A stretch of DNA of 64,000 nucleotides from Muribaculaceae bacterium (GCA_022509165.1 JAFLTT010000005.1:62001-126000); one strand, 5' to 3'. Counted from the stretch's first letter, positions 38,429-46,835 are shown. Made by a program: numbers and translations. Notes: a model not told the origin generated them from the sequence alone.

Positions 38429-38602
38429 TCAAGCAAGTTGCAGTGGCTCCGCACTGTTGGGAGGGGAGATTTTTCTATCGATTCACCAGCCTGATATTTC
38501 GCAAACTCATATTAACAAAGCAGTTAACAATACAGGCACTATGTGACTAAACCTCCATATCCGAATGGACTGGAGTCTTCACCAGTTAATAATGACACGT
38601 TA

Positions 38603-38633
38603 TTTGCATTTTGGAAACAATTTCTTAATTTTG
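38603..38633 (+). promoter_or_regulatory. Bacteroidota-type promoter of higBA
   Basis: TTTG (38603-38606), 19 bases, TAATTTTG (38626-38633): an exact consensus match. The start point would be ~38640, giving a leader of under 20 nt to the ATG at 38657. The surrounding sequence resembles the helicase promoter at 36126-36156. Confidence 0.75.
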
Positions 38634-38656
38634 TAAAAAGATGAATTGTGTCAGTT

Positions 38657-38950
38657 ATGAGAATTTTTACTGAGAAACCTCTTAAAATATACGCTGATTT
38701 ACATCCCGAAGCCAAAACTGCCCTTCAGGATTGGATAAAGAAGGTGAAACAAGCCCAATGGCATAATCTAAATGATATTAGACAAACCTTTAATTCTGTA
38801 GATTATGTTGGCAATCAAAGGTATGTCTTTAATATCAAAGGCAATGATTATCGGTTGGTAGTTGTCGTACAATTTACACCTCAATTTGTATATGTCAGGT
38901 TTATTGGCACACATTCAGAATATGATAGAATTGACTGTTCAAAAATATAA
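38657..38950 (+). CDS. higB: HigB-type mRNA interferase toxin
   Basis: A 97-aa RelE/ParE-superfamily toxin of the HigB branch: MRIFTEKPLKIYADLHPEAK, DWIKKVKQAQWHNLNDIRQTF, VGNQRYVFNIKGNDYRLVV, VYVRFIGTHSEYDRID. The basic/aromatic pattern (K, R, H and the terminal HSEYDRI) fits the ribosome-dependent mRNA cleavers. ATG at 38657 is preferred over GTG at 38648. It precedes higA by 14 bp, the toxin-first order typical of HigBA. Confidence 0.9.
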   Translation: MRIFTEKPLKIYADLHPEAKTALQDWIKKVKQAQWHNLNDIRQTFNSVDYVGNQRYVFNIKGNDYRLVVVVQFTPQFVYVRFIGTHSEYDRIDCSKI

Positions 38951-38964
38951 ATAGAGTTTCAATC

Positions 38965-39330
38965 ATGACAAAAATAGAAAATGAAATACAATATGAATGG
39001 GCGGTAAACAGAGTAGAGCAACTATTGCCCTTGGTAAATGATGACACCCCCGAGACAGATTCAAACTACATAGAGTTAGTCCTTTTATCTAATCTGGTGG
39101 CAGATTATTCTGATGAACATTTCTCGTTGGGAGAACCTTCCCTTGTGGATATAATCAAATTAAGAATGTATGAGATGGGACTTAATCAGACCGCACTTGC
39201 AAAATTGATTGGGGTCTCTCCCTCAAGAATCAGTGAATATCTTTCAGGTAAGAAACAGCCCACTCTTTTACAAGGTAAAAAATTAAGCCAGAAATTAAAC
39301 ATCGATCCTTCAATAATTTTAGGAGTATAA
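38965..39330 (+). CDS. higA: HigA-type antitoxin with helix-turn-helix
   Basis: A 121-aa antitoxin with an Xre-type HTH in its C-terminal half (LRMYEMGLNQTALAKLIGVSPSRISEYLSGKKQPTL, about residues 71-107), which binds the operon promoter. The N-terminal ~65 residues (acidic, NRVEQLLPLVNDDTPETDS) would neutralise HigB. Its stop touches the frame of the next membrane-protein gene. Confidence 0.92.
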   Translation: MTKIENEIQYEWAVNRVEQLLPLVNDDTPETDSNYIELVLLSNLVADYSDEHFSLGEPSLVDIIKLRMYEMGLNQTALAKLIGVSPSRISEYLSGKKQPTLLQGKKLSQKLNIDPSIILGV

Positions 39331-39369
39331 GTGGTCTCCAAACTTTCCAATCTCTCAAATATTTTAGAT

Positions 39370-39585
39370 ATGTCAAATAAGGCAAAAAGGAATCTTGCGT
39401 TGGTTATGGTTGTTTTATCCCTGGTCTTATATGTTGGGATATTCATAAAGAAAATATTTTTGGGTGGTAATATTGACTGGTGGATGTGGTTGTCACCAGT
39501 TTGTTGCTTCATCGTATTTTTAGGATGTTACCGCAACTTTAGCCAAGCGGTTAAAGAAGATGAAAAATATGGTCCTTTAGAGTAA
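39370..39585 (+). CDS. Small two-helix membrane protein downstream of higA
   Basis: A 71-aa protein from ATG at 39370 (MSNKAKRNLALVMVV), with two membrane helices (residues ~9-27 and ~38-54), an IDWWMW segment between them and an acidic tail. The open frame continues upstream to GTG at 39331, directly after the higA stop, so the start is uncertain. It is 1 bp from the PH-like gene and probably co-transcribed. The family is not recognised. Confidence 0.6.
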   Translation: MSNKAKRNLALVMVVLSLVLYVGIFIKKIFLGGNIDWWMWLSPVCCFIVFLGCYRNFSQAVKEDEKYGPLE

Positions 39586-39586
39586 A

Positions 39587-40015
39587 ATGGCTACTCAGCA
39601 TTATTCAACAAAAATAGACTGGTGGATTATTTTTGTTTTAGTATTTATTATGGCTTTTGTTTTTTATATTCTATTATGGATTGGGATAGAATGGTATATT
39701 GTCTTGATTATAGCCTTACCTTTGTTGGGAATGGTGGGTCTTTCAATTAGCGGGATATCTTACGTAATAAAAGATGATGAATTGGGAGTAAAATCAAATG
39801 TTAAATGGATGTGGTATCCCATTGAAAATATTAAAGAGGTCAGAAAAGTTAAAAGTGTTTTGGCTGCACCAGCAACGTCATTCACAAGAGTTCAAATTAA
39901 ATTTAAAAGAGGAACTACCAAAACCGCAGTTCCACTTGAAATATCCCCTACAGACAGAGATCAATTCATCCAAGACTTGTTAAAGATAAATCCCAATATA
40001 AAGGTAATTCCATAG
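39587..40015 (+). CDS. Small membrane protein with PH-like C-terminal domain
   Basis: A 142-aa protein. Two closely spaced membrane helices (residues ~14-33 and ~37-58) are followed by a soluble ~75-residue beta-rich domain (ISYVIKDDELGVKSNVKWMWYPIENIKEVRKV, then ATSFTRVQIKFKRG, then SPTDRDQFIQDLLKINPNI). This is the pattern of bacterial PH-like (bPH/YdbS-type) domains. The layout matches the pair at 53764-54777. Function unknown; association with the higBA unit is by position only. Confidence 0.7.
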   Translation: MATQHYSTKIDWWIIFVLVFIMAFVFYILLWIGIEWYIVLIIALPLLGMVGLSISGISYVIKDDELGVKSNVKWMWYPIENIKEVRKVKSVLAAPATSFTRVQIKFKRGTTKTAVPLEISPTDRDQFIQDLLKINPNIKVIP

Positions 40016-40222
40016 TTAATCAAACCTTAAACAATTTATCAATCTTAAAAACGTGTGTAAAGATTGCTAAGTTTTTAAGTAAGCTTTCCCTTTCTTATCT
40101 CCAAAAGACTGGCTATATTAACCTCGAGTTTGATAGGGAATGAAATTAATTATTCTTCTTGTTTTAATTTGCATCTCTTTCTTGAAAAACATATTTTTAC
40201 AGAAATTTCAAATCATCACTAT

Positions 40223-40996
40223 ATGGAACTTTTAAAAGATTTATTAGAGAAAACTGATATAAAGGATCTGGACAAGGAAGGAATAAACTTACGATTTCAA
40301 GAAATTGCAGAAACCTTAATGGGGAATTATATCATTAAGAAAGGTGAGAAGAAAAAATATGCTATTGTAGAGATTGAATTTTATTTATATACTCCTTCTC
40401 ATCAAGATTTCATAACTTATCCCCGCGACTTGGAAGCCGGCAGATGGTTTTTCCATAAGAGCGGAGTGGATATCACTTTTAAAAGTCAGGATGTAGAGGT
40501 GACCATCAAAGACAAAAAAGAAATTTATAATGCTAAAAATGGTATTTTAGGAGGCATTCTCATCAGAGGTCTTTACGACTTGACACCAAAAGATCAAGAA
40601 TCAAAAAAAGAAGACAGATATATTTTTGGACCACTCAAATGTGTAGATCTTTTATGGGATAATTTTGATGCATTTCAAAATTCTAAAGAAGAATACCCGG
40701 TATTGACTTCTTTCAGTGAAGGGATATCTCTGGATAATATGGTCAAATGTAAAAGATGCATCAATATAGAAGAAAATCATGAAATCAAAGTTGTAGAATG
40801 GGCTGAACGATTGGGCTTTAATAAAGATGATAATATAGAAGAAAAAAAGATATATTGTAAAAAACTTTTTGATCAAGACATTCATGAATATCATTACAGA
40901 TTTTTCAATTTGATCACCGGCCATAATCCCCAAACTTTCACAAAGATACAGCCTCCGGCTGCTCGACCTCTAAAAATTTTTCCAGTGAAAAAATAA
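40223..40996 (+). CDS. Divergent alkyladenine-glycosylase-fold (AAG-like) protein
   Basis: A 257-aa protein from ATG at 40223; an open frame with a TTG start at 40130 would add 31 residues. A stretch in the first half aligns by eye with the core of AAG/MPG DNA glycosylases: AIVEIEFYL for the catalytic-Glu segment VETEAYL (E52, Y54 here), SHQDFITYPRD for the His/Arg loop (H60), FFHKSGVDITF, and GGILIRGLYDLTP for the VLLRALEP strand. The last ~80 residues are unlike AAG. A DNA base excision or base-sensing role is inference from this match. No partner is clear. Confidence 0.5.
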   Translation: MELLKDLLEKTDIKDLDKEGINLRFQEIAETLMGNYIIKKGEKKKYAIVEIEFYLYTPSHQDFITYPRDLEAGRWFFHKSGVDITFKSQDVEVTIKDKKEIYNAKNGILGGILIRGLYDLTPKDQESKKEDRYIFGPLKCVDLLWDNFDAFQNSKEEYPVLTSFSEGISLDNMVKCKRCINIEENHEIKVVEWAERLGFNKDDNIEEKKIYCKKLFDQDIHEYHYRFFNLITGHNPQTFTKIQPPAARPLKIFPVKK

Positions 40997-41069
40997 GTTT
41001 GCCGATTTGAGTACAAAGCCCCGTTTATTCTTCTCATAAATTTGCAGTGTAATTCTAAACACTAAAATT

Positions 41070-41969
41070 ATGAGAAGAATAACTTATTTTTCACCCTTCC
41101 TTAAAAATCTTGCCAAATATCAACCCGTATGGGAGCAGATACAATCTGTTTTGGAGAAAGAAAATGAATTGTATGAGTTCGTTGACAATGCAAAAGATAT
41201 TTGGGTTCGGGACTTTATGCCTTTCCAACGGCCAGACGGCGAATTTGTGATTTACCGATACAATCCTGATTATCTTCAAGGAAAGAATTCCAGATATATC
41301 ACAAATTGTAGAGATGCCTTCATAGAAATTGGCGGCTCTACGGCCCTCTCATCCAAAATATGCCATCATACCAACCTTATTCTCGACGGAGGTAATATGA
41401 TAAAATGTAAGGATAAGAATGGAACTGATTGTGTGATAATGACCACAAAGGTTCTTTACGAGAATGCTAATATGTCCCATCACGAAATTCTTATTGAACT
41501 TGAAGATACTCTTAACGCAGAAGTTATCCTAATTCCGTGGGATACAGAAGAAGAATACGGTCATTCAGACGGGATGGTCAGGAATCTTAGTGACGGACAT
41601 ATTCTCCTAAATTGTTATTCAGATTTAGATAAAAAATTAGGTAAAGCTTTGAAAAAATCTTTGGCTGAAAGATTTGAAATTTCAGAATTGTCATACGGAA
41701 ACAAAGCAAGAGACAAGAGTTGGTGCCATCTCAATTATCTGGAACTCCAAAGAGTGGTTCTCGTTCCAACTGCAAGTCTTGCAAGTGATTCTCCGGCACT
41801 TCAGCAAATTGAAAAATTAACAGGGAAGAGATGTATCCCTATTCAAATGGCAGATATTGTAAGGGAAGGTGGGGCAATGCACTGCATATCTTGGTCACTA
41901 AATACTACTGTACTGTTTGAGAATGATATAATGTTTGGTCATCCCATTTTCAAACCTCAATGTGTATAA
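41070..41969 (+). CDS. Agmatine deiminase/peptidyl-arginine deiminase family protein
   Basis: A 299-aa guanidino-group-modifying enzyme, shorter than typical agmatine deiminases (~360 aa). Catalytic landmarks are present: IWVRDFMPFQRPDG, LILDGGNMIKC, EYGHSDGMVRNLSDGHIL (His-Asp pair), and REGGAMHCISWSLNT with nucleophile C272. It would hydrolyse a guanidinium to a ureido group, releasing ammonia. The substrate (agmatine, arginine or a peptide) is not certain. No carbamoylputrescine amidase, the usual partner, is nearby. It is followed by an amber-interrupted ORF. Confidence 0.88.
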   Translation: MRRITYFSPFLKNLAKYQPVWEQIQSVLEKENELYEFVDNAKDIWVRDFMPFQRPDGEFVIYRYNPDYLQGKNSRYITNCRDAFIEIGGSTALSSKICHHTNLILDGGNMIKCKDKNGTDCVIMTTKVLYENANMSHHEILIELEDTLNAEVILIPWDTEEEYGHSDGMVRNLSDGHILLNCYSDLDKKLGKALKKSLAERFEISELSYGNKARDKSWCHLNYLELQRVVLVPTASLASDSPALQQIEKLTGKRCIPIQMADIVREGGAMHCISWSLNTTVLFENDIMFGHPIFKPQCV

Positions 41970-41988
41970 CCTCATAATCAGTCATCCA

Positions 41989-42303
41989 ATGGATAAAATA
42001 ACCCAATCCTTACAATGTTATCATAACAGAGCCAAAATTAAGTTCAATACATGGTTTAATCTTGAAAAGGCTACACGATTTGAAGACCAGACGTAGACTA
42101 TATTTCATATTACTGGAAAAATTGATGGAAGAAAAATGGCGATCACGGAGAAAGATGGTTTGAGTTTTAGTTTATGGCGGAGATATATTGATTTGATAAT
42201 ACAAGAATCACTTGAAGCATGGGGAGTGATTTACAAAATTCTTAATATCCCTTTCAAAGAACCTTTTGAATTAATAGAATCAGAAAAAAAGAGGTTTACA
42301 TAA
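41989..42303 (+). pseudogene. Hypothetical ORF interrupted by an in-frame TAG
   Basis: ATG at 41989 (MDKITQSLQCYHNRAKIKFNTW) runs 35 codons to TAG (42094-42096) and continues in the same frame, open, for 68 more codons to TAA at 42301. The downstream part (SFSLWRRYIDLIIQESLEAWGVI, ending ESEKKRFT) looks coding. ATG within it at 42136 could start a short protein. A single point mutation would restore a 104-aa protein. No family is recognised. Confidence 0.55.
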
Positions 42304-42315
42304 AAGAATATAGTT

Positions 42316-43203
42316 TTAACTAACAATCGGAACCCATATTTCAGTTATCAATTCCTCCGTTGGTGTATCAACCGGGGAATTGATATATTTTTCCATTATA
42401 AGCGATGATTTGACCATTTTAAGATCATGCGATTGTAATATTGTAAAAATAACCGACTGATAAAAAGAAGAAAGACCATCATAGTCCCCCATAAAGGTAA
42501 AAACTGCATATTTACCGCCGGGAATATTTTTCCAACCTATTTCTTCCCTGAAACCTTTAGATAATTTTGAAGCAAAGAGATTTCTATATAATACACCTGA
42601 AATAAAGATTCCCTCCTCTATCTTGTTTTCAACATATTTATCAAGGGCGAATCCAACATCGGCTACTTTCAAAGCAGCCGGAAAATTACTTTTTACAAAT
42701 TGCTCTATTTTATCCCAATGGGATGTTTCATATTGAGGATCAGCACATAATTTATAAAGGGTTTCTTCTAAAGTATACAACAAAATACAATCCAGTAATC
42801 TCTCTTGTCGGAACGGTAGTTGTACTAAATCATTGTTCAGTTGATTACCCCTTAATTTGTTCATATCTAAAATACCACCCCTTCTCATAAAAGGATATAA
42901 GGCATGAGAGGTAGATAATCCAATTATATCCGCAACCTCCTGTTTGGTTGTGTCAGGAAAGAGACAAAAGATTCTGGCTCCATATTCTCTTTTTCGTCTA
43001 TTGATATACTCACTGATGTTAAGTCCGGTATACAATTTGAACCATTCCCTCAAACTACGTTCAGACATACCGCTTACTTCCACAAGTGATTTTACAGTAA
43101 CGGGATTGTCACTGTCTTGTCGGAAGGCTAATTCGATCTCTATAACTCTGATGATTAATTTCAGGTTTCTTTCTATTTCTATTGGGATGGGTTTCATACC
43201 CAA
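42316..43203 (-). CDS. AraC-family regulator with GyrI-like ligand domain
   Basis: A 295-aa regulator. The N-terminal half carries two HTH motifs of the AraC type (TVKSLVEVSGMSERSLREWFKLYTGLNISEYINRR and TTKQEVADIIGLSTSHALYPFMRRGG). The C-terminal ~150 residues resemble the GyrI/SOUL-like small-molecule binding domain (ALKVADVGFALDKY, GWKNIPGGKYAVFTFMGDYDG, SLIMEKYINSP, LITEIWVPIV), giving the Rob/MarA-with-sensor layout. Start could be 43203 or ATG 43197. Upstream on the same strand is the bile-salt-hydrolase-like gene, separated by a terminator-like hairpin, so co-transcription is doubtful. Confidence 0.85.
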   Translation of the reverse strand: MGMKPIPIEIERNLKLIIRVIEIELAFRQDSDNPVTVKSLVEVSGMSERSLREWFKLYTGLNISEYINRRKREYGARIFCLFPDTTKQEVADIIGLSTSHALYPFMRRGGILDMNKLRGNQLNNDLVQLPFRQERLLDCILLYTLEETLYKLCADPQYETSHWDKIEQFVKSNFPAALKVADVGFALDKYVENKIEEGIFISGVLYRNLFASKLSKGFREEIGWKNIPGGKYAVFTFMGDYDGLSSFYQSVIFTILQSHDLKMVKSSLIMEKYINSPVDTPTEELITEIWVPIVS

Positions 43204-43315
43204 AAGTAATCATATTTACCTTAGTTTCAATCTTTACTCTCAACTTCACTTCTGAATTATTCCAATTTGTGATGTTGTCTTTAAAATTTCTGAACTACAT
43301 AAACCGATCTTTTAA

Positions 43316-43352
43316 TACTAGAGATTTGGGAAAATTTCCCAAATCCCTAGTA
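43316..43352 (-). terminator. Long inverted repeat after the choloylglycine hydrolase gene
   Basis: TACTAG-A-GATTTGGGA and its complement pair over 15 positions with one mismatch, around AAAA. It sits 36 bp after the hydrolase stop on the minus strand. The following T-tract is short, so it may instead be a protein-binding site. Confidence 0.6.
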
Positions 43353-43387
43353 AATATTTTAATCTCTAATTTAAAAGGGTAAAGAGA

Positions 43388-44431
43388 TTATTTACCGAAT
43401 AAAAAATGGAAAGGATGGTCAGATATCACGAAATCAGAAGTTACATCACCTTCATAATTTTTCCCATCAGTCAATTTTAATATCCTTTCCCCCTTCTCTT
43501 TAGAAAAATCAATTTCTTTTAAATTCACATGCATTACTGCCATGGGCACTGTCTTTTCAAAATAGTACACTAAATTTTTCTGATCGCATACACTGCGCCA
43601 ACGTGTAGATGAGATATGAGGACTATCGGGAGTGGAAATCCCGAAAGGTACGGATACATTCCTAATTACAGAAAACACTGTGGGAATTGCTATAGTCGCA
43701 TCGCTTGTCTGTGCCACAGCATTGATATAGAAAGAAGCTCTGGCAAATCTGTCGGAAGAACGGTTGGTACCCGGTAACATATTCAGGCCTCCTACTTGTT
43801 TCCAATAATCGTTTATTGCCAATTGAAGATTATAAGCCGGAGAATTAGTCAGCACCTGATATTGTTTCCCTTCATAGATTGATACGTGTCCGTCAAGGTA
43901 TTCTATGATTGCGTTGTTACCAGTTGAATCAGAAATTGCTAAATGTAATCTTGATTTCACTCCATTAGGTAAATCCGGTGCATCGAGTCTGAATGAATCT
44001 TTCTCCAAGGCTTCTACAGCCTCATCTACTGTAGCAAAATTATCAAGAAGGTATTGAGTCCAGATGCTTAAACCCATCACCGGTCTTACATCATTTTCTG
44101 TTTCATAAACTGATTCAGGCAGAAACAAAAGATTAGCCACCAATCCTTTTTCATTAATCCCGTCGCATATTCCAATATCATAACCGGCCGCCACGACTGA
44201 GCCATATTTTGAAACCCATTGTACGGTAGCTGCTGACTCTGCTCCTTTTCTTGCTATGCCTCGGGGGAAAATGTAAAGATTGGTCTGAGGATCTTCTTTC
44301 CAATCCATTGTCCTTCCTGTTGCAATCATTTCTTCGGGCCCTTCATACACAACCCTTGTACAGGCTTCTGATTTTTCATAAAAAGATGATATACAGACCA
44401 AACTCAAAAGGGGTAAAATAAATTTCTTCAT
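43388..44431 (-). CDS. Choloylglycine hydrolase family enzyme (bile salt hydrolase/penicillin V acylase type)
   Basis: A 347-aa exported Ntn-hydrolase. The signal peptide ends SEA|C, leaving Cys24 as the N-terminal nucleophile of the mature enzyme (CTRVVYEGPEEM). Further conserved residues are R in ATGRTMDWKED, the NEKGL segment (CDGINEKGLVANLL), N in VLTNSPAYNLQ and R in NRSSDRFARASFYI. The family cleaves conjugated bile salts or penicillin V; in gut Bacteroidota the first is usual, but the sequence read alone does not settle it. No neighbour with a linked metabolic role is seen. The signal peptide predicts periplasmic location. Confidence 0.9.
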   Translation of the reverse strand: MKKFILPLLSLVCISSFYEKSEACTRVVYEGPEEMIATGRTMDWKEDPQTNLYIFPRGIARKGAESAATVQWVSKYGSVVAAGYDIGICDGINEKGLVANLLFLPESVYETENDVRPVMGLSIWTQYLLDNFATVDEAVEALEKDSFRLDAPDLPNGVKSRLHLAISDSTGNNAIIEYLDGHVSIYEGKQYQVLTNSPAYNLQLAINDYWKQVGGLNMLPGTNRSSDRFARASFYINAVAQTSDATIAIPTVFSVIRNVSVPFGISTPDSPHISSTRWRSVCDQKNLVYYFEKTVPMAVMHVNLKEIDFSKEKGERILKLTDGKNYEGDVTSDFVISDHPFHFLFGK

Positions 44432-44634
44432 GTTGTATAGATTTTTGTAATGATTATTGTTTTGATATTAACATGAATTTAACATTTCATTACTAAGAAA
44501 GGTTCATAAAATTGAGGATTCATTTTTAAATGTAAATTTATTTAAGAATATCTAATTTTTATAAATGGTTAGCCTCAAGCTTTTCAATCTTCCATTAAGA
44601 TCTAATTAATATACAGATTTAATGTTTTACGTGA
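44432..44634. other. AT-rich intergenic stretch upstream of the bile-salt-hydrolase-like gene
   Basis: About 200 bp of very AT-rich sequence without a coding frame. The hydrolase promoter should be here, but no exact consensus is seen. Confidence 0.4.
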
Positions 44635-44922
44635 TCCTCAGACTTAAGTTATAACACTGCCACTCTCTATGTGCCCGAGGAATCAGTAGAGGATTATGAA
44701 ACCACTGAACCTTGGTGTAATTTTTTAAAAATTGAAATTTTTGATGAATCTCAGATGGGTGGCAGTAGTACGGTGGAAATCGTTGTATCGAGCACCAGTC
44801 AACTCTTCAATATTTACAATCTGAAAGGAGTGATGCTGAAGCATAATGCCACGCATGAAGATATTAACAATCTTGCCCCCGGTCTTTACATTATCGACGG
44901 CAGGAAAGTATTGGTTAAGTAA
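44635..44922 (+). pseudogene. 3' remnant of a BspA-like secreted protein gene
   Basis: After a TGA at 44632-44634 the frame is open for 95 codons without a suitable start: YNTATLYVPEESVEDYETTEPW, then FLKIEIFDES, then FNIYNLKGVMLKHNATHEDI and NLAPGLYIIDGRKVLVK. The first part is the end of a BspA-type leucine-rich repeat protein; the last is a type A C-terminal sorting-type tail. No signal peptide or repeat array remains. The piece 44684-44776 recurs at 47072-47165. Confidence 0.75.
44684..44776 (+). repeat. Direct repeat flanking abiE, left copy
   Basis: Begins CAGTAGAGGATTATGAA and includes GATGAATCTCAGATGGGT. It matches 47072-47165 over about 93 bp with few substitutions plus one indel in the T/A run. 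Both copies are in the same orientation and bracket the AbiE operon. Confidence 0.85.
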
Positions 44923-45160
44923 CTTTATACCCTTCACATAAATACTTAGCCTTAAACGGAGTATATCTAAACGCACAATCTGCTTCGTTGCTTCCTGAAA
45001 TCGTCCAGACCATTTACTTCAGTAAACTCTTCAAAAGCAGAGAAAGACCCGATTGTCCAAATCCCCTTTTTACATCCCAATTAAAAGAAAGTACTGTTTA
45101 AAATTGTTATTATATCATTTTCGCATGAGGCAGGACAGTAGAGATGCACTCCTGCCTTAT
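44923..45160. other. Intergenic sequence between the BspA remnant and abiEii
   Basis: About 240 bp, no coding frame of quality on either strand and no clear terminator. Confidence 0.4.
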
Positions 45161-46177
45161 TTATTTAATTCTCCTAATTCTAGCCTGTAATTCTTCCATC
45201 CTTGATATAAGTTCAGGAAAAGAAAGAGGATTGGTGTCAAAAATAAAAATGGATTTTAAGGATTCATAATCTTTTTCCCATTCTGCTATTATTGATTTGG
45301 GTGGCAGAAATGAAACTGTTTCTCGTTTGTGGGTTTCATAATCCACATGTTCCATTTTGTTAAATATAGACCGATGTGTAACTATATTGTCATATAGTTC
45401 CTTATCATCTATTGCTGTTCCGTAAGCAGAATCCATTAGCTTCTCTATATCGTAAAGATGTCGGCTCATTCTCATGCTTCTTGGATTTAGCTTTTGGAAT
45501 TCTTCATGAAGTAGAAATATTTTCTCAAGGAATGTTCTTGACGGTAGTACTGTTGAAAAATTGACCATCATATCCTCATCACCTTTCATATCCATTGAAA
45601 GCATACTGTATATAGACTTATCTTCAACGGGTTCTTCCATATTCATACACCCAATTTCAATTTTGACTCTTGGTTCAAAATATTTAGATACTTTAGGAAC
45701 AATGGAATCGTATATTACAAAAATAGTGGATGGATTGGTAGTGGCAGATAATTCTTTTACATTACTATCACGATCTAATTTTGAGATTTCTGGATTTATT
45801 GAATAATCAGAAACTCCCATTTCTTTAAATACTGCATCTAATTCTAAAGGTAATTCCCTTATTATATAATGGCGTGCTTTCCTTTTTGCCTTGTTTAATT
45901 GATTCCCTGAAGGATTTGAAATACTGAAATTCCCTTGTCGTGCAAGAGATATATCAATATCTTCACTAAAACGGTTTATTAATCCGTACCCTTTAGATAA
46001 TGAAGTTCCTCCCTTAAAAGCCATTAATGGGAAATGCTTAGTTTTTGAAAGAGCATATAATGTTGCTGTTACCCACCAATCTTTTTCTATGACATCTGCC
46101 GGTAGCCCTGTTCTTTCTGAAGTGATGTTCAGTATATTCAGCCTGTCTTCAAGGCTTTGTTGTTGCCAATGTTTCAT
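45161..46177 (-). CDS. abiEii: AbiEii-type nucleotidyltransferase toxin
   Basis: A 338-aa toxin of the type IV AbiE system. The DNA polymerase beta-like nucleotidyltransferase motif reads LMAFKGGTSLSKGYGLINRFSEDIDISL (residues ~52-79), with the catalytic acidic pair in SEDIDIS. A second acidic position lies in KIEIGCM. The protein otherwise has typical AbiEii/AbiGii segments (VIEKDWWVTATLYAL, RHLYDIEKLMDSAYG). Relatives transfer nucleotides to tRNA or RNA and block growth unless antagonised by AbiEi. It starts 1 bp after the antitoxin stop. Confidence 0.92.
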   Translation of the reverse strand: MKHWQQQSLEDRLNILNITSERTGLPADVIEKDWWVTATLYALSKTKHFPLMAFKGGTSLSKGYGLINRFSEDIDISLARQGNFSISNPSGNQLNKAKRKARHYIIRELPLELDAVFKEMGVSDYSINPEISKLDRDSNVKELSATTNPSTIFVIYDSIVPKVSKYFEPRVKIEIGCMNMEEPVEDKSIYSMLSMDMKGDEDMMVNFSTVLPSRTFLEKIFLLHEEFQKLNPRSMRMSRHLYDIEKLMDSAYGTAIDDKELYDNIVTHRSIFNKMEHVDYETHKRETVSFLPPKSIIAEWEKDYESLKSIFIFDTNPLSFPELISRMEELQARIRRIK

Positions 46178-46178
46178 T

Positions 46179-46793
46179 TCAATGAAAAATTATTCGATTG
46201 ATGAGGGTTCTTATATTATTAGGAGCATTAAGTAAATCATTTTTAAAATGGGAATCCTGAGTTTTACCGATGAAATTTTTTATTGCAAGGAGATTATTTT
46301 CTGTCAAATTACTAATGCCAACCTCTTTGATGCCATGAACTAATAATGGAACTATAGTCCCTTTTGTTGCAAAATTTTTAGGCATTCCATGTTTAAAGAT
46401 AATTTTTCGGTTACCAATTTTAAGTGTCCTTGCCGTCCCACTCGTTATATAAGAAAGGTTCATTGGCACTTGTGTTGAGATCCCAATAATATTTGCCGCT
46501 GTATAGCCCGTCGGGATAATTTGACAGTTATCTCTTTTAGCCACAGCTTCAGCGATTTCTTCTAAAGATGGTGGAACAATCCCATATTTAGAACTTTTAG
46601 GTTTGATATAAATACCTTTACTCGCCCTCGAAAGTTTATCCTGTAAAACCGCTTGAACAAAAATCTTTCTGATTGTTTCAGGTGAACCTAATTCCAAAAA
46701 ATCAGTAATAAAGAAGACAGTGTTTGGTTGACTATCCTCTATTTTCTTCATTACCAATTCTTTAATATAACCCTTTTGTCCTACTTTTAACAT
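46179..46793 (-). CDS. abiEi: AbiEi-type antitoxin
   Basis: A 204-aa antitoxin/repressor. The N-terminal part is a winged-HTH (residues ~30-70, VFFITDFLELGSPETIRKIF and LSRASKGIYIKP), with DUF6088-like body (IIPTGYTAANIIGISTQVP, SYITSGTARTLKIGNRKIIF, FKHGMPKNFATKGTIVPL). It is the first gene of the operon. Known AbiEi proteins bind inverted repeats in their own promoter; such a repeat straddles the predicted start point here (46802-46826). Confidence 0.9.
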   Translation of the reverse strand: MLKVGQKGYIKELVMKKIEDSQPNTVFFITDFLELGSPETIRKIFVQAVLQDKLSRASKGIYIKPKSSKYGIVPPSLEEIAEAVAKRDNCQIIPTGYTAANIIGISTQVPMNLSYITSGTARTLKIGNRKIIFKHGMPKNFATKGTIVPLLVHGIKEVGISNLTENNLLAIKNFIGKTQDSHFKNDLLNAPNNIRTLINRIIFH

Positions 46794-46801
46794 TTGTTAG
46801 T

Positions 46802-46835
46802 ACCGAAAAAATGTTATTATTTCGGTGCAAATATA
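46802..46835 (-). promoter_or_regulatory. abiE promoter with operator-like inverted repeat
   Basis: Minus strand: TATATTTG at 46828-46835 (-7 box); ACCGAAA/TTTCGGT arms at 46802-46808 and 46820-46826 lie on and just after the expected start point (~46821), with an 11-bp spacer. No -33 TTTG at 19-21 bases. The position suits autorepression by AbiEi. Confidence 0.6.

Noticed and set aside
43316..43352. Possible CRISPR-like repeat
   Set aside because: A single inverted repeat, no spaced copies; better explained as a terminator or protein site. No CRISPR array is visible anywhere in the window.
44635..44922. Intact small secreted protein
   Set aside because: There is no signal peptide or start near the homologous region; it is the end of a longer BspA-like protein.
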